Shown here: positions 15,512 to 24,981 of the stretch, piece by piece | Layout: every line of letters starts with the position of its first letter | Numbering within the stretch: the first letter of the stretch is position 1 | Source: Chloroflexota bacterium | GTDB lineage: Bacteria > Chloroflexota > Anaerolineae > Anaerolineales > Villigracilaceae | Direction of reading: 5' to 3' | Assembly (NCBI GenBank): GCA_016219545.1 | Contig: JACRMH010000023.1 | Span: 1-64,000 of the forward strand | Length of the DNA stretch: 64,000 nt | Program-made: the position numbers and the translations under genes | Notes under the pieces: generated by a model | The model's database searches: none | Told to the model about the DNA's origin: nothing | What the model saw: only the letters and a program-made list of their open reading frames with translations

Positions 15512-16618
15512 ATGGACGATAAAAAATATTGGGTTGGGTTTAATCTCATCAAAGGCATTGGCGCAGTACGAATGCAAGGGTTGATCGCATACTTCGGCGA
15601 CCTGCAAACTGCCTGGGGTGCTGACTCTGTCAGTTTGGCAGAAGCAGGTCTCGGCGCGAAAGTGATCGAACGTGTGCTCGCGGCGCGTCAAAATGTTAAC
15701 CTTGACCAAGTCTGGGCGAAGATCGAATCACAGGGGATAAAAATCCTGACATGGCAGGATGAAGCATACCCATCAAGATTAAAAGAGATTGACCAACCGC
15801 CGCCAGTGATGTATATTCGCGGCGAATATTTGCCCGATGACCTGTTCGCGGTGGCTATCGTTGGCACGCGCCGGGTGACGCCGTATGGCAGGCAGATCGC
15901 TGAAGAGATTTCATCGTTCCTTGCATCGAACGGTATCACGGTCATTAGCGGTCTCGCGCGCGGCGTGGATGCCATTGCACATCAAACTGCGTTGAAGTCC
16001 GGCGGACGCACGATTGGCGTGCTGGGTTCTGGTGTGGATAAAATTTATCCGCCTGAACATTTGAAGATGGCCGAGCAAATGATGGAGCGCGGGGCAATCG
16101 TTAGCGATTATGCGCCGGGAACGCCGCCGGATGCTTCAAATTTTCCGCCGCGCAATCGCATCATTTCTGGTTTATCATTGGCGGTCGTTGTCGTAGAAGC
16201 CGGTGAGACCAGCGGCGCGTTGATCACGGCCGAGTTTGCCGCGGAACAGGGACGTGAAGTATTTGCCGTGCCAGGGAGTATACTTGCGCCTCAAAGTAAA
16301 GGCACGAATAAGTTGATACAGAACGGCGCTCAGTCATTATTGAGTATCAACGATCTGATGCAGGCTTTGGACTTTACCCGTATCGGTGAGCATAAGGCCG
16401 CGCGCAAGCTGATTCCAGCCGATGAAACCGAAGCGCGTGTATTGAATGTGCTTGGAGGCGAACCTTTGCATGTGGATGAAATTCGCAGTCAAGCCGATTT
16501 GCCGATTGAAAGAGTTTCTGCTACACTCGCGTTGATGGAGTTGAAAGGCATGGTGCGTCAGGTGGGCGGCATGAATTATGTTGCGGTGCGCGAAGAGCAA
16601 GGTGATTACAAAACTTAA
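15512..16618 (+). CDS. dprA: DNA processing protein DprA
   Basis: A 368-residue DprA/Smf protein: N-terminal helix-hairpin-helix-like region (about 1-80), Rossmann-fold core with VGTRRVTPYG, SGLARGVDAIAH, GVDKIYPPEH and FPPRNRIISG (about 105-300), and a C-terminal winged helix (about 305-362). DprA protects incoming single-stranded DNA and loads RecA in natural transformation. No com genes are in the window. The transcript is possibly leaderless. Confidence 0.95.
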   Translation: MDDKKYWVGFNLIKGIGAVRMQGLIAYFGDLQTAWGADSVSLAEAGLGAKVIERVLAARQNVNLDQVWAKIESQGIKILTWQDEAYPSRLKEIDQPPPVMYIRGEYLPDDLFAVAIVGTRRVTPYGRQIAEEISSFLASNGITVISGLARGVDAIAHQTALKSGGRTIGVLGSGVDKIYPPEHLKMAEQMMERGAIVSDYAPGTPPDASNFPPRNRIISGLSLAVVVVEAGETSGALITAEFAAEQGREVFAVPGSILAPQSKGTNKLIQNGAQSLLSINDLMQALDFTRIGEHKAARKLIPADETEARVLNVLGGEPLHVDEIRSQADLPIERVSATLALMELKGMVRQVGGMNYVAVREEQGDYKT

Positions 16619-16661
16619 GGAGTAGTTTGCGAGTTGATAATTCGCGAAACTTATAAATTTG

Positions 16662-17753
16662 ATGGAACATAATTATGCAGTCATCATGGCGGGTGGAGGC
16701 GGGACTCGTCTGTGGCCGGTTTCGAGAAAAGAACGCCCGAAGCAATTGCTTCCTTTGATCGGGCAGGAGACGCTCTTTCAAAGCACGGTGAGACGCTTGG
16801 AGAATTTATTTCCTTTTGAGCGTATCCTGGTCGTAACTGTGGAGGAGCAGGCACGCGAGATGCGTTTGCAAGTGCCGGAGATTCCCGAAGAAAATTATCT
16901 GATCGAAACAGCGCCGCGCGGAACGGCTTCTGTAGTGGGGTTGGCTGCCGCTGTGCTTTTTAAGCGCGACCCGAACGCAAAGATGGCAATCCTGCCTTCG
17001 GACCATTTCATTCGCAACCGTGACCTGTTCCATTATCTTCTCAAGGCTGCATTCGATGTGGCCGACAATGGATTTTTGGTAACGCTGGGCATCACACCTA
17101 CCCAGCCCTCAACAGCTTATGGCTATATCCAACAGAGCGAGCCGTTGAATGGTCAATATAAATATCCCACGTATAGTGTGAAGCGCTTTATCGAAAAACC
17201 CGACGAAAAAACTGCGCAGCAATTACTTCGCACAGGCGATCACTCATGGAATAGCGGCATGTTCATCTGGCGCGCAGACACGATCTTGAGTGAAATTGAC
17301 AAGCAGATGCCTGAGCTTGGTACAGCCTTGAAGAATATCGCCTCTGTATGGGGAACGGAGTCGCAGGATAAAGTGTTGAATGAAAACTGGTCCGACTTGA
17401 AAGTTGAGACCGTGGACTATGGCATCATGGAAAAAGCGGAGCGGGTTGCTGTTCTGCCTGCAGGCGGTTTGGGTTGGAGCGATGTTGGGATGTGGTCATC
17501 CTTATTTGAAGTGCTTTTGCCCGACATGGATGGTAATATTGCAACGAACAGCAGCTTGCACCTTGCGTATGAAACTCACAACTCGCTTATTTATGGTGGC
17601 AGCAGTGAACGCTTGATCGTGACCATTGGCGTGGATGATATGGTTATCGTTGATACAGGCGACGTATTGATGATCTGCAAGACTGACCAGTCGCAAAAAG
17701 TAAAAGATGTAGTTGGACATTTGAAGAAACATAATCAGGAAAAATATTTATAA
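16662..17753 (+). CDS. manC: Mannose-1-phosphate guanylyltransferase
   Basis: A 363-residue nucleotidyltransferase with AGGGGTRLWPVSRKERPKQ at the N-terminus (GTP binding and catalysis) and FIEKPD. It makes GDP-mannose from mannose-1-phosphate and GTP for glycan or glycoside synthesis. It lacks the C-terminal phosphomannose isomerase domain of the longer AlgA/ManC type, so it is the monofunctional form. The track start is a TTG at 16659; ATG 16662 is preferred. Confidence 0.9.
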   Translation: MEHNYAVIMAGGGGTRLWPVSRKERPKQLLPLIGQETLFQSTVRRLENLFPFERILVVTVEEQAREMRLQVPEIPEENYLIETAPRGTASVVGLAAAVLFKRDPNAKMAILPSDHFIRNRDLFHYLLKAAFDVADNGFLVTLGITPTQPSTAYGYIQQSEPLNGQYKYPTYSVKRFIEKPDEKTAQQLLRTGDHSWNSGMFIWRADTILSEIDKQMPELGTALKNIASVWGTESQDKVLNENWSDLKVETVDYGIMEKAERVAVLPAGGLGWSDVGMWSSLFEVLLPDMDGNIATNSSLHLAYETHNSLIYGGSSERLIVTIGVDDMVIVDTGDVLMICKTDQSQKVKDVVGHLKKHNQEKYL

Positions 17754-17758
17754 CTTAT

Positions 17759-17867
17759 GTCGTTGCGAGGAGGTGCTCTTCCCGACGACACTTGCGCCGT
17801 ACGCCAGTGCGGTGAGCAACCTCAAGTTAGAAGGGAAGATTGCTTCGCAAAGTACGCTCGCAATGAC
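17759..17867. repeat. Palindromic GTCrTTGCGAG repeat element
   Basis: Ends GTCGTTGCGAG (17759-17769) and CTCGCAATGAC (17857-17867) are inverted with one mismatch; the interior includes AAGATTGCTTCGC. A shorter relative (GTCATTGCG / CGCAATGAC) occurs at 24775-24816. It looks like a dispersed non-coding repeat filling the manC-topA gap. Confidence 0.65.
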
Positions 17868-17887
17868 ATGGCTAAAAAGGAAAATTG

Positions 17888-20197
17888 ATGGAAGCTTATT
17901 GTATGAAGTGCAAGACAAAACGCGAGATGAAAGACCCGGTCGCAGGGTTTAATGCGAAGTCGTCTCCCGTTACCATAGCAGTCTGCCCAGTCTGTGGCAC
18001 GAAACTCTACCGCATGGGCAGGACAGATGCGCATGTGGATATGGTCGCGCCTCCCAAACCCGAAAAAGTGATCGTTCGTGAAGGTAAATTGGTTATCGTG
18101 GAATCTCCCGCCAAAGCAAAAACTGTCGGGCGTTTTCTTGGCAAAGGTTATACAGTCCGCGCATCGGTGGGGCATGTGCGCGACCTGCTCAAGTCACAAC
18201 TTTCTGTGGATGTGGATAATAACTTCGAGCCGAAGTACCGCGTACCAAACGAAAAGAAAGATGTCGTTAAAGAGATCAAGAAACTTGCCTCAACTGCGAG
18301 TGAGATCTTCCTCGCGACCGATCCCGACCGCGAAGGTGAATCCATTTCGTGGCATTTGGCTGAAGCCGCGCAGATAGATATGGAGCGCACCAAGCGCGTG
18401 GTTTTCCACGAAATTACTGCGCCGGCGGTAGCGGAAGCGTTTGCGCATCCACGTGAGATCAACATGGACCTGGTCAATGCGCAGCAGGCGCGCCGCGTGC
18501 TGGATCGTTTGGTGGGTTATAGCATCAGTCCCATTTTGTGGGAGAAGGTGCGCGGACGTCTGTCAGCGGGACGGGTGCAATCGGTGGCACTCAGGCTGAT
18601 TGTCGAGCGTGAACGTGAAATTGACGAGTTCAAACCTGTCGAGTATTGGTCCATTCATGGCGAGTTCAAGCATGGGAGTCTGAAATCCTCCTTCCTTGCC
18701 AAGTTGGCGCGCATTGACGATAAAGACCCCGAACTCGCCAACGAAAGTATAGTCAAGCCGATTTTGATTGACATGGAAACCGCTAAATACTCGGTGACGA
18801 AAGTCAAACGCGGCGAACGCAGACGCAAACCGTCAGCGCCTTTTACGACATCTACTTTACAACAGGAAGCATCGCGCAAACTCGGGTTTACTGCCAAACG
18901 CACCATGGGATTGGCGCAGGGATTATATGAAGGTCAGGATGTGGGGGAGGGCGGCACGACAGGTCTTATCACCTATATGCGTACTGACTCGATGAACGTT
19001 TCCACCATCGCGCAACAAGAAGCGCGTGAATATGTGATTGGAAAATATGGCAATGATTATTTGCCATCTGAGTCTCCAATCTATAAGACCAAATCCGCGA
19101 ACGCGCAGGAAGCGCATGAAGCTATTCGCCCAACTTCGGCGATGCGCGACCCGGAAAAAGTAAAAGATTATCTCGACCCTGCCATGTTCAAACTGTATCG
19201 TTTGATCTGGCAGAGATTTGTCGCTTCGCAAATGGAACAGGCTGTTTTCGATACATTGCAGGTGGAAGTCACGGGCAAGACGAAAGACCATGAATATCTC
19301 TTGCGCGCTTCTGGCTCGGCGGTGAAATTCCCCGGCTTTTTGGTTGTCTATGAAGAAGCCAAGAATGAAGATATTAAGACAGAAGAAGACGAAGAGAATG
19401 TAAAGATCCCTGTAGGTATTGCGGAAGGACAAAGCCAGGAATTGGTGCGCCTCATTCCCGAACAACATTTTACGCAGCCGCCGCCGCGTTTCTCAGAGGC
19501 CTCATTGGTGCAGGCATTGGAAGAAAACGGCATCGGACGGCCCTCCACGTATGCGCCGACGATCTCAACGATCCACCAGCGCGGTTATGTGGAGCGCGTG
19601 GACAAGCGCCTGATCCCAACGGATACTGGGTTGCAGGTCAATGATCTGATGGTGGAATATTTTCCAGAAGTGGTGGATTTTAATTTCACCGCCCACATGG
19701 AAGAAGACCTCGATAAGATCGCAGATGGCGAAATGATATGGACCGATGCGATACGCGAATTCTATACACCCTTTGCGGAAGATATCAAAAAGGCGCAGGC
19801 AGAAATGCCTGTCACCAAGAGCGGACCTGAACCGATTGGTCGCTCATGCCCAACATGCGGAAAGGAACTCGTCATTCGTTATGGGCGTTTTGGAAAATTC
19901 ATTTCATGCAGCGGCTTCCCTGATTGTCGTTACACCGAGCCGTGGCTGTTGAAGATCGGCGTGAACTGTCCCACCGATGGCGGCGAATTAGTTGAACGCA
20001 AGACCCGCAAGGGACGCACTTTCTTTGGCTGTGTTAATTACCCGAATTGCGATTTCACTTCATGGAAGAAGCCGCTCGCCAAGCCCTGCCCCAAATGCGG
20101 CGGCATGTTGGTGGTTGCCAACAAACGTGAAGCGCAATGTATCAAGTGTTCTGAATCCTTCCTGCTGGAAGAGATCATGCCCGAAAGCGTTGAATAA
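17888..20197 (+). CDS. topA: DNA topoisomerase I with N-terminal zinc-ribbon head
   Basis: A 769-residue type IA topoisomerase. Residues 1-45 form a zinc ribbon (CMKC and CPVCGTK) like DUF5679, normally a separate small protein. TOPRIM begins at KLVIVESPAKAKTV (about 61), with DPDREGE further on. The catalytic tyrosine is Tyr363 in TYMRTDSMN. Three C-terminal zinc-finger modules (CPTCGKE, CPTDGGE, CPKCGGM) follow after about 645; the middle one has lost one cysteine (CPTD). It relaxes negative supercoils. Track start 17885 is TTG; ATG 17888 is used. Confidence 0.95.
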   Translation: MEAYCMKCKTKREMKDPVAGFNAKSSPVTIAVCPVCGTKLYRMGRTDAHVDMVAPPKPEKVIVREGKLVIVESPAKAKTVGRFLGKGYTVRASVGHVRDLLKSQLSVDVDNNFEPKYRVPNEKKDVVKEIKKLASTASEIFLATDPDREGESISWHLAEAAQIDMERTKRVVFHEITAPAVAEAFAHPREINMDLVNAQQARRVLDRLVGYSISPILWEKVRGRLSAGRVQSVALRLIVEREREIDEFKPVEYWSIHGEFKHGSLKSSFLAKLARIDDKDPELANESIVKPILIDMETAKYSVTKVKRGERRRKPSAPFTTSTLQQEASRKLGFTAKRTMGLAQGLYEGQDVGEGGTTGLITYMRTDSMNVSTIAQQEAREYVIGKYGNDYLPSESPIYKTKSANAQEAHEAIRPTSAMRDPEKVKDYLDPAMFKLYRLIWQRFVASQMEQAVFDTLQVEVTGKTKDHEYLLRASGSAVKFPGFLVVYEEAKNEDIKTEEDEENVKIPVGIAEGQSQELVRLIPEQHFTQPPPRFSEASLVQALEENGIGRPSTYAPTISTIHQRGYVERVDKRLIPTDTGLQVNDLMVEYFPEVVDFNFTAHMEEDLDKIADGEMIWTDAIREFYTPFAEDIKKAQAEMPVTKSGPEPIGRSCPTCGKELVIRYGRFGKFISCSGFPDCRYTEPWLLKIGVNCPTDGGELVERKTRKGRTFFGCVNYPNCDFTSWKKPLAKPCPKCGGMLVVANKREAQCIKCSESFLLEEIMPESVE

Positions 20198-20273
20198 AAA
20201 GTAATGCGAGATTTCACTCGCAGAGCTTCAAAAAAAGCGACATAAACGTCGCGGCACTATAACGGAGAAAAAA

Positions 20274-20456
20274 ATGCACTTTATACCCAATCTTTATCTT
20301 GACCCTGGTTCTGGGAGTATCCTGATCCAAATCGCAATCGCTGTCCTTTTGGGGTTAGGCGTTGCCCTGCGCGCTTCGTGGGGTTCGATCAAAAAACTTT
20401 TTGGTGTTAAACCCAAGCAGGAAGAAGACGACGATTCGGAAAATGTCCAAAGCTGA
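20274..20456 (+). CDS. Small single-pass membrane protein with LDPGSGS motif
   Basis: A 60-residue protein: a short N-terminal segment with LDPGSGS, one transmembrane helix (about 16-33), a basic stretch and an acidic tail (EEDDDSE). GGAG lies upstream of the ATG. Small LDPGSGS proteins occur next to methyltransferase genes in several lineages, but I know of no defined function. Its last 14 nt overlap the start of the methyltransferase gene, so the two are likely co-translated. Confidence 0.75.
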   Translation: MHFIPNLYLDPGSGSILIQIAIAVLLGLGVALRASWGSIKKLFGVKPKQEEDDDSENVQS

Positions 20457-21822
20457 ACAGCTCTCCGCTTCTTTTCGTGACCCGAGCGGGTTCCTGTTTA
20501 CTGACAAAGGAATCCTGTACCGACAGATCAACCGCGCCTATTCCAACGATTACGCGCGGTTGATAGATTCTGGGTTGTATGGGAGATTGGTCAAGGCCAA
20601 CTTGCTGATCCCGCATGTTGAGTCGGACCAGTTGCCGGCTAAGTCAGAAGCGGCATTTAAAGTTATCCAGCCTGAACGAGTCCCTTTCATCTCTTATCCT
20701 TATGAATGGTCATTCAGTCAGTTGAAAGACGCAGCTTTGGCGACTTTGTCAATCCAAAAACGTGCGTTGAAATTGGACATGTCATTGAAGGATGCCAGCG
20801 CCTATAACATCCAATTTGTGCGCGGCAAGGCGACCTTGATCGATACGCTTTCTTTTGAGGCATACAAAGAAGGGCAACCGTGGGTGGCCTATAAACAATT
20901 TTGCCAGCACTTCCTCGCGCCGTTAGCGTTGATGAGTTATCGCGATGTGCGTTTGAGTCAATTAATGCGTGTGTATATTGACGGCGTACCGCTTGACCTT
21001 GCAAGTGAATTATTGCCTGCAAAGACTAAATTCAATTTTGGACTGCTCACACATATCCACATCCATGCCAGCGCACAAAAAAGATATTCCGACAAAGCGG
21101 TAGCGCCGCGTGCAATGGGCATGAACAAACAGGCATTGACAGGGTTGATAGAAAGTCTTGAAAATACAATTAACAAATTAACCTGGAAACCTGCCGGTAC
21201 CGAATGGGGTGATTACTACGAAAATACGAATTACACCGATTCGGCTTTTGAACATAAGAAAGTGCTTGTGCGCGAATGGTCGGTTGAGAAGAACCCCGCC
21301 TTGGTCTGGGACCTCGGTGGGAATACCGGAGTGTTCAGCCGCGAAGCTGCTTCGTCGGGTGCATTCACTGTTTCCTTTGATATTGACCCGGCTGCGGTGG
21401 AACAGAATTATCGAACTGTAAGATCAAATAAAGAGCAGAATGTACTGCCTTTGATTTTAGACCTGACCAACCCAAGCCCATCGCTCGGCTGGGATAACCG
21501 TGAGCGTGATTCCTTCGGTGCACGCGGTCCCGTAGACATGGCACTGGCGCTGGCCATCATTCATCACCTTGCCATTTCAAACAATGTTCCATTACCGCAG
21601 TTGGCAGACTTTTTTGCAGCGCGCTGTACATGGCTGGTGATCGAGTTTGTGCCCAAGTCGGATTCACAGGTGAAGAAGCTGCTGGCTTCACGCGAGGATA
21701 TTTTCCCGAATTACACCCGCGAGGGATTTGAGGCGGCGTTCGGCTCTCGTTTTAAAATACACAAGGCGGAGGCGGTACGTGATTCGGAGCGAACCTTGTA
21801 TTTAATGGAAGTACGGTCATAA
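20443..21822 (+). CDS. Class I SAM-dependent methyltransferase
   Basis: 459 residues. The N-terminal half (1-250) has a kinase-like or nodulation-type lead-in (LFTDKGILYRQINRAY, LDMSLKDASAYNIQF). The C-terminal half has a Rossmann methyltransferase motif I (VWDLGGNTGVFSREA, about 290), an acidic motif II region (FDIDP) and an ALAIIHHL segment. The substrate is unknown. The start at 20443 (MSKAEQL) is chosen over the upstream track start because the latter only reads through the small membrane gene in another frame. Confidence 0.75.
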   Translation: MSKAEQLSASFRDPSGFLFTDKGILYRQINRAYSNDYARLIDSGLYGRLVKANLLIPHVESDQLPAKSEAAFKVIQPERVPFISYPYEWSFSQLKDAALATLSIQKRALKLDMSLKDASAYNIQFVRGKATLIDTLSFEAYKEGQPWVAYKQFCQHFLAPLALMSYRDVRLSQLMRVYIDGVPLDLASELLPAKTKFNFGLLTHIHIHASAQKRYSDKAVAPRAMGMNKQALTGLIESLENTINKLTWKPAGTEWGDYYENTNYTDSAFEHKKVLVREWSVEKNPALVWDLGGNTGVFSREAASSGAFTVSFDIDPAAVEQNYRTVRSNKEQNVLPLILDLTNPSPSLGWDNRERDSFGARGPVDMALALAIIHHLAISNNVPLPQLADFFAARCTWLVIEFVPKSDSQVKKLLASREDIFPNYTREGFEAAFGSRFKIHKAEAVRDSERTLYLMEVRS

Positions 21823-21852
21823 ATTACCATATAAGGCAGTTGCATTAGGATG

Positions 21853-21858
21853 TATAAT
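21853..21858 (+). promoter_or_regulatory. Candidate -10 box upstream of 21891 gene
   Basis: TATAAT 32 nt before the ATG. No good -35 is visible. A clear AAAGGAG ribosome binding site lies between it and the start. Confidence 0.35.
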
Positions 21859-21890
21859 CAGGAAAACGAAACTGGACAAAGGAGTCTCTT

Positions 21891-22898
21891 ATGGATTTTA
21901 TAGTAGCCTTAATTAAAAAATTACCCCTAGTCCCAATTGCCTTGTTCATTGTAGGAATTATCCTGGGGTTATTGGTTGGGTGGGTGGTCGCGCCTGTAAA
22001 GTTCGTGGATGCCACACCTTCCTATTTACGTGCGGATTTGCAGGAAGATTATCTGCGTATGGCGATTGACTCCTACAGCATTAATCCCAATCCAAATTTG
22101 GCCGTTCAGCGCTGGAATGATCTTGGGGCGGGGGCGAATGAAGCTTTGCAGAAAATCCAGTCTAATCCTGGGACGATTAACCAAGCGGCTCTCAATTCGT
22201 ATGCCGAATTGGTTCGAAATGCGACAATTGCAAACGGACAGTCGCCCACTGGAACTGCGAGCGGTTCGTCAATGACCAAGACCGCACTGATCATTTTTGC
22301 ATCAGTTTTGGTGCTGGGCGTGGCGGCAGCAAGCGCTTTTTACCTTTACAGACTATTAGGAAAACGCGGCAGTGGTGAAGTGACAACCACCATGCAGGCC
22401 GTTGAGATCAACCGCCATGCCGAGAAGACTGATTTTGAAGTGATGGGATTGGTCAAGCCGATCATGCAGACCATGAGCACTTACCTGATCGGTGATGATT
22501 TGTATGATGAATTGTTTGAAATTAACCCGCCGTCCGGCGGCAAGTCTTTGGGACAGTATGGGGTGGGAATCTCGAAGGATATCGGAGTTGGCGGCCCACC
22601 GAAGAAGGTCACTGCTTTTGAGGTCTGGTTATTTGATCACAATGATCTTAAAACCGCCACAAAGGTTTTGATGTCGAGACATGCTTATAACGACCCTGAG
22701 ATCCGTGGGCAACTTGAACCCAAAGGCGAGTTGATACTCATTGAACCTCAGGCGAAGATCCTTTTGGAAACAGACACCTTGCAACTGCTCGGAACTGTCA
22801 TTGACCTTGAGTATGGCAAAGGTCCGCAGCCGACAGATAGTTATTTTGAACGCATCACAATTGAGTTCGCTGTGTGGCCAAGGCAACAAGCTTCGTAG
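21891..22898 (+). CDS. Uncharacterised membrane protein with two TM segments
   Basis: 335 residues. TM1 at about 13-33 and TM2 at about 131-153 (ALIIFASVLVLGVAAASAFYLY) bracket an extracytoplasmic region of about 95 residues that is helical and Asn/Ala-rich. The C-terminal 180 residues are cytoplasmic, beta-rich, and mention no family I recognise (DYxR repeats absent; contains FEVWLFDHNDLKTATKV). The gene is preceded by AAAGGAG and is closed by a strong terminator. Probably a lineage-restricted envelope protein. Confidence 0.6.
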   Translation: MDFIVALIKKLPLVPIALFIVGIILGLLVGWVVAPVKFVDATPSYLRADLQEDYLRMAIDSYSINPNPNLAVQRWNDLGAGANEALQKIQSNPGTINQAALNSYAELVRNATIANGQSPTGTASGSSMTKTALIIFASVLVLGVAAASAFYLYRLLGKRGSGEVTTTMQAVEINRHAEKTDFEVMGLVKPIMQTMSTYLIGDDLYDELFEINPPSGGKSLGQYGVGISKDIGVGGPPKKVTAFEVWLFDHNDLKTATKVLMSRHAYNDPEIRGQLEPKGELILIEPQAKILLETDTLQLLGTVIDLEYGKGPQPTDSYFERITIEFAVWPRQQAS

Positions 22899-22901
22899 TA
22901 T

Positions 22902-22943
22902 AAAAAGAGACCGCCTCGAAATTAAACGAGGCGGTCTCTTTTT
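22902..22943. terminator. Bidirectional terminator between membrane protein and greA
   Basis: A 16-bp perfect stem (AAAAGAGACCGCCTCG / CGAGGCGGTCTCTTTT) with an 8-nt loop and T-runs on both strands, placed between two convergent genes. Confidence 0.92.
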
Positions 22944-22965
22944 ATTAACTTTTTTATAACCGGTC

Positions 22966-23430
22966 TTATTCGATTTTCAAAACCTTGAATTTGATCGTTC
23001 CGCCGGGGGTTTCAGCTTCGGCAATGTCGCCGACTTTTTTATCCATCAGGGCGCGCCCGATGGGGGATTCGTAGGAGATCCTGCCTTTTCGTGGGTCCGC
23101 TTCCGTCGGACCGACAAGATGATAAGTCTCGATATCTTCCTGCCCTTCCTGGATGGTGACGTGTGAACCGACAAAGACGGTGTCCTTGTTTGAATTCTCT
23201 TGAATGATGGTGGCGTTGCGCAGGATCGCTTCAAGTTCCTGAATGCGTCCTTCTAGAAAGCCCTGGTCTTCCTTGGCCTTGTGATAATCTGCATTCTCTG
23301 AGAGGTCGCCCATTTGAATGGCAGAACGCAGGCGTTGTGAAAGCTCCTCGCGTTTTGGACCCTTCAATTCCTGTAATTCAGCTTGAAGTTTTGCCTCCCC
23401 TTCGAATGTAAGGTAATTAGCTTGATTCAT
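22966..23430 (-). CDS. greA: Transcription elongation factor GreA
   Basis: 154 residues: an N-terminal coiled coil (about 8-75, with LSENADYHKAKEDQGFLEGRI carrying the tip acidic residues) and a C-terminal FKBP-like domain (YHLVGPTEAD, SPIGRALMDKKVGD). GreA enters the RNA polymerase secondary channel and stimulates cleavage of backtracked transcripts. AAGAGGAA lies upstream of ATG 23430. Confidence 0.96.
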   Translation of the reverse strand: MNQANYLTFEGEAKLQAELQELKGPKREELSQRLRSAIQMGDLSENADYHKAKEDQGFLEGRIQELEAILRNATIIQENSNKDTVFVGSHVTIQEGQEDIETYHLVGPTEADPRKGRISYESPIGRALMDKKVGDIAEAETPGGTIKFKVLKIE

Positions 23431-23514
23431 ATTGTGCGTTCCTCTTAAGAGATGGTTTTTTGATTGACGAAAGGGGGCGGATATTTTCCGTTTCCCCTTT
23501 TTTTGAAAAACAAG

Positions 23515-24666
23515 TTACGGCTTTTCAAAGGGATTGAATAACTTTTGATGTTCCTCAATGGCATAGCGGTCTGTCATGCCGGCAATGTAATCGCAGATCG
23601 TTCTTTCCAGTCCGCGTTTCTCGATGAAGAATTGGACATGGTCTGGAAGCATGGCCGGCTCGGCGCGATAAGCATGGAACAATTCCGAAATATTCCGCTC
23701 AGCCTTGACCTGCATCCTGACCACGCGAAAGTGGCGGTACAGCTTCTTATAGAGCAGGTCTTTCAGCTCGCGGTTGCGGCGCTGCATCTCTTCACTATAA
23801 CCGATGATGTTGTGTTTTAGTTTTTGAACATCCAGCGCAGACTTCACCTTGCTGTCTTTGATGCGTTCTTCTGTGGCTTGCAGCATATCCGAGACCATCA
23901 GCCCAACCAGTTGACGGATCATGCGGTGGCGTTCCATGTCATTGAGAATTGGTCCGCGCCAGTTATAGGTTTCGCACAGGATCTCCCAGAGGGCAATGCC
24001 TTCCAGCAATTGCGGACTGATCATGCCGGACCTCAAGCCATCGTCAAGATCGTGGGTCGTGTAGGCAAGCTCATCTGCAACATTGGCGATCTGTGTTTCC
24101 AAATTGCCGCGCAGTTCGGGACTGAATTCGCGGGCATCGGAAATATCATATTCCGATTCATGCTTGACCATTCCTTCGCGCACTTCCCAGGTGAGGTTCA
24201 AACCGGGGAATTCAGGGTAGCGCTGTTCCAGTTCAGTGACGATACGTAACGACTGTTTGTTATGGTCGAAGCCGCCATAATCTTTCATCAGCCGCGCAAG
24301 GGCGATCTCGCCTGAATGTCCGAAAGGGGAGTGACCGAGATCATGTGCCAGGCAGATCGTCTCGACGAGGTCTTCGTTCGCACCCAAGGCGCGGGCCAAT
24401 GTCCGGCCGATCTGAGCAACTTCCAGTGTGTGAGTGAGGCGCGTCCGGAAGTAGTCCCCTTCAAAATTGATGAAGACCTGAGTCTTGTATTCCAATCTGC
24501 GGAATGCGGTGGTATGCAGGATGCGGTCACGGTCACGCTGGAAGGAGGTGCGGTAATCGGGTTCGCCATCCAGATAGGCGCGGCCTTTCGAGTCCCTGCT
24601 CCGCATTGCATAGGAGGCAAGGCTTTTATCTTCGATCTCTTCAAGTTTTTGACGATTAAAGAACAT
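23515..24666 (-). CDS. dgt: Deoxyguanosinetriphosphate triphosphohydrolase-like protein
   Basis: A 383-residue HD-domain dNTPase. The HD ligands are seen in RTRLTHTLEVAQIGR and CLAHDLGHSPFGH. Family members hydrolyse dNTPs to nucleosides and triphosphate, control dNTP pools and can limit phage. This is the shorter (type 2-like) form rather than the 500-residue E. coli Dgt. It is not linked to any defence gene directly, although an AIPR gene lies 3 kb away. The first five residues are MFFNR; AAGG is upstream. Confidence 0.9.
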   Translation of the reverse strand: MFFNRQKLEEIEDKSLASYAMRSRDSKGRAYLDGEPDYRTSFQRDRDRILHTTAFRRLEYKTQVFINFEGDYFRTRLTHTLEVAQIGRTLARALGANEDLVETICLAHDLGHSPFGHSGEIALARLMKDYGGFDHNKQSLRIVTELEQRYPEFPGLNLTWEVREGMVKHESEYDISDAREFSPELRGNLETQIANVADELAYTTHDLDDGLRSGMISPQLLEGIALWEILCETYNWRGPILNDMERHRMIRQLVGLMVSDMLQATEERIKDSKVKSALDVQKLKHNIIGYSEEMQRRNRELKDLLYKKLYRHFRVVRMQVKAERNISELFHAYRAEPAMLPDHVQFFIEKRGLERTICDYIAGMTDRYAIEEHQKLFNPFEKP

Positions 24667-24774
24667 GGCTGCCTTTTACTGGGAATGCATTTATGACAAA
24701 ACCAGAACTATGATTTTATGCTATGTTTCTGTCGGTGATTTTGGAAAATGATGCAACCAGCGGTAGACGAAACT

Positions 24775-24816
24775 GTCATTGCGCCCTTTGAATTTTCTCA
24801 GGTTCTACGCAATGAC
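24775..24816. repeat. GTCATTGCG inverted repeat
   Basis: GTCATTGCG (24775-24783) and CGCAATGAC (24808-24816), 9-bp perfect arms, directly downstream of minus-strand tRNA-Leu. It is related to the 17759-17867 element. Confidence 0.55.
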
Positions 24817-24822
24817 ATTTTG

Positions 24823-24906
24823 TGGGGCGAGAGGGGGTCGAACCCTCACAGTATCGCTACCGACGGATTTTAAGTCCGTTGCGTCTGCCTATTCCGCCAT
24901 CGCCCC
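24823..24906 (-). tRNA. tRNA-Leu (TAA)
   Basis: An 84-nt type II tRNA on the minus strand: acceptor GGGGCGA/TCGCCCC, anticodon loop CTTAAAA with anticodon TAA, an extended variable arm (CGGTAGCGATACTG), T-loop TTCGACC, discriminator A. Confidence 0.95.
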
Positions 24907-24981
24907 AAGCGACTGCTATTCTACTATAAATTTCTTTTCTGCTGTGTGAAAATTTTCAGGCTCTTTGAGCATGAATATGAT

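Noticed and set aside
16659-16661. TTG start of manC in the track
   Set aside because: The next codon is ATG in the same frame; the track translates alternative starts as Met.
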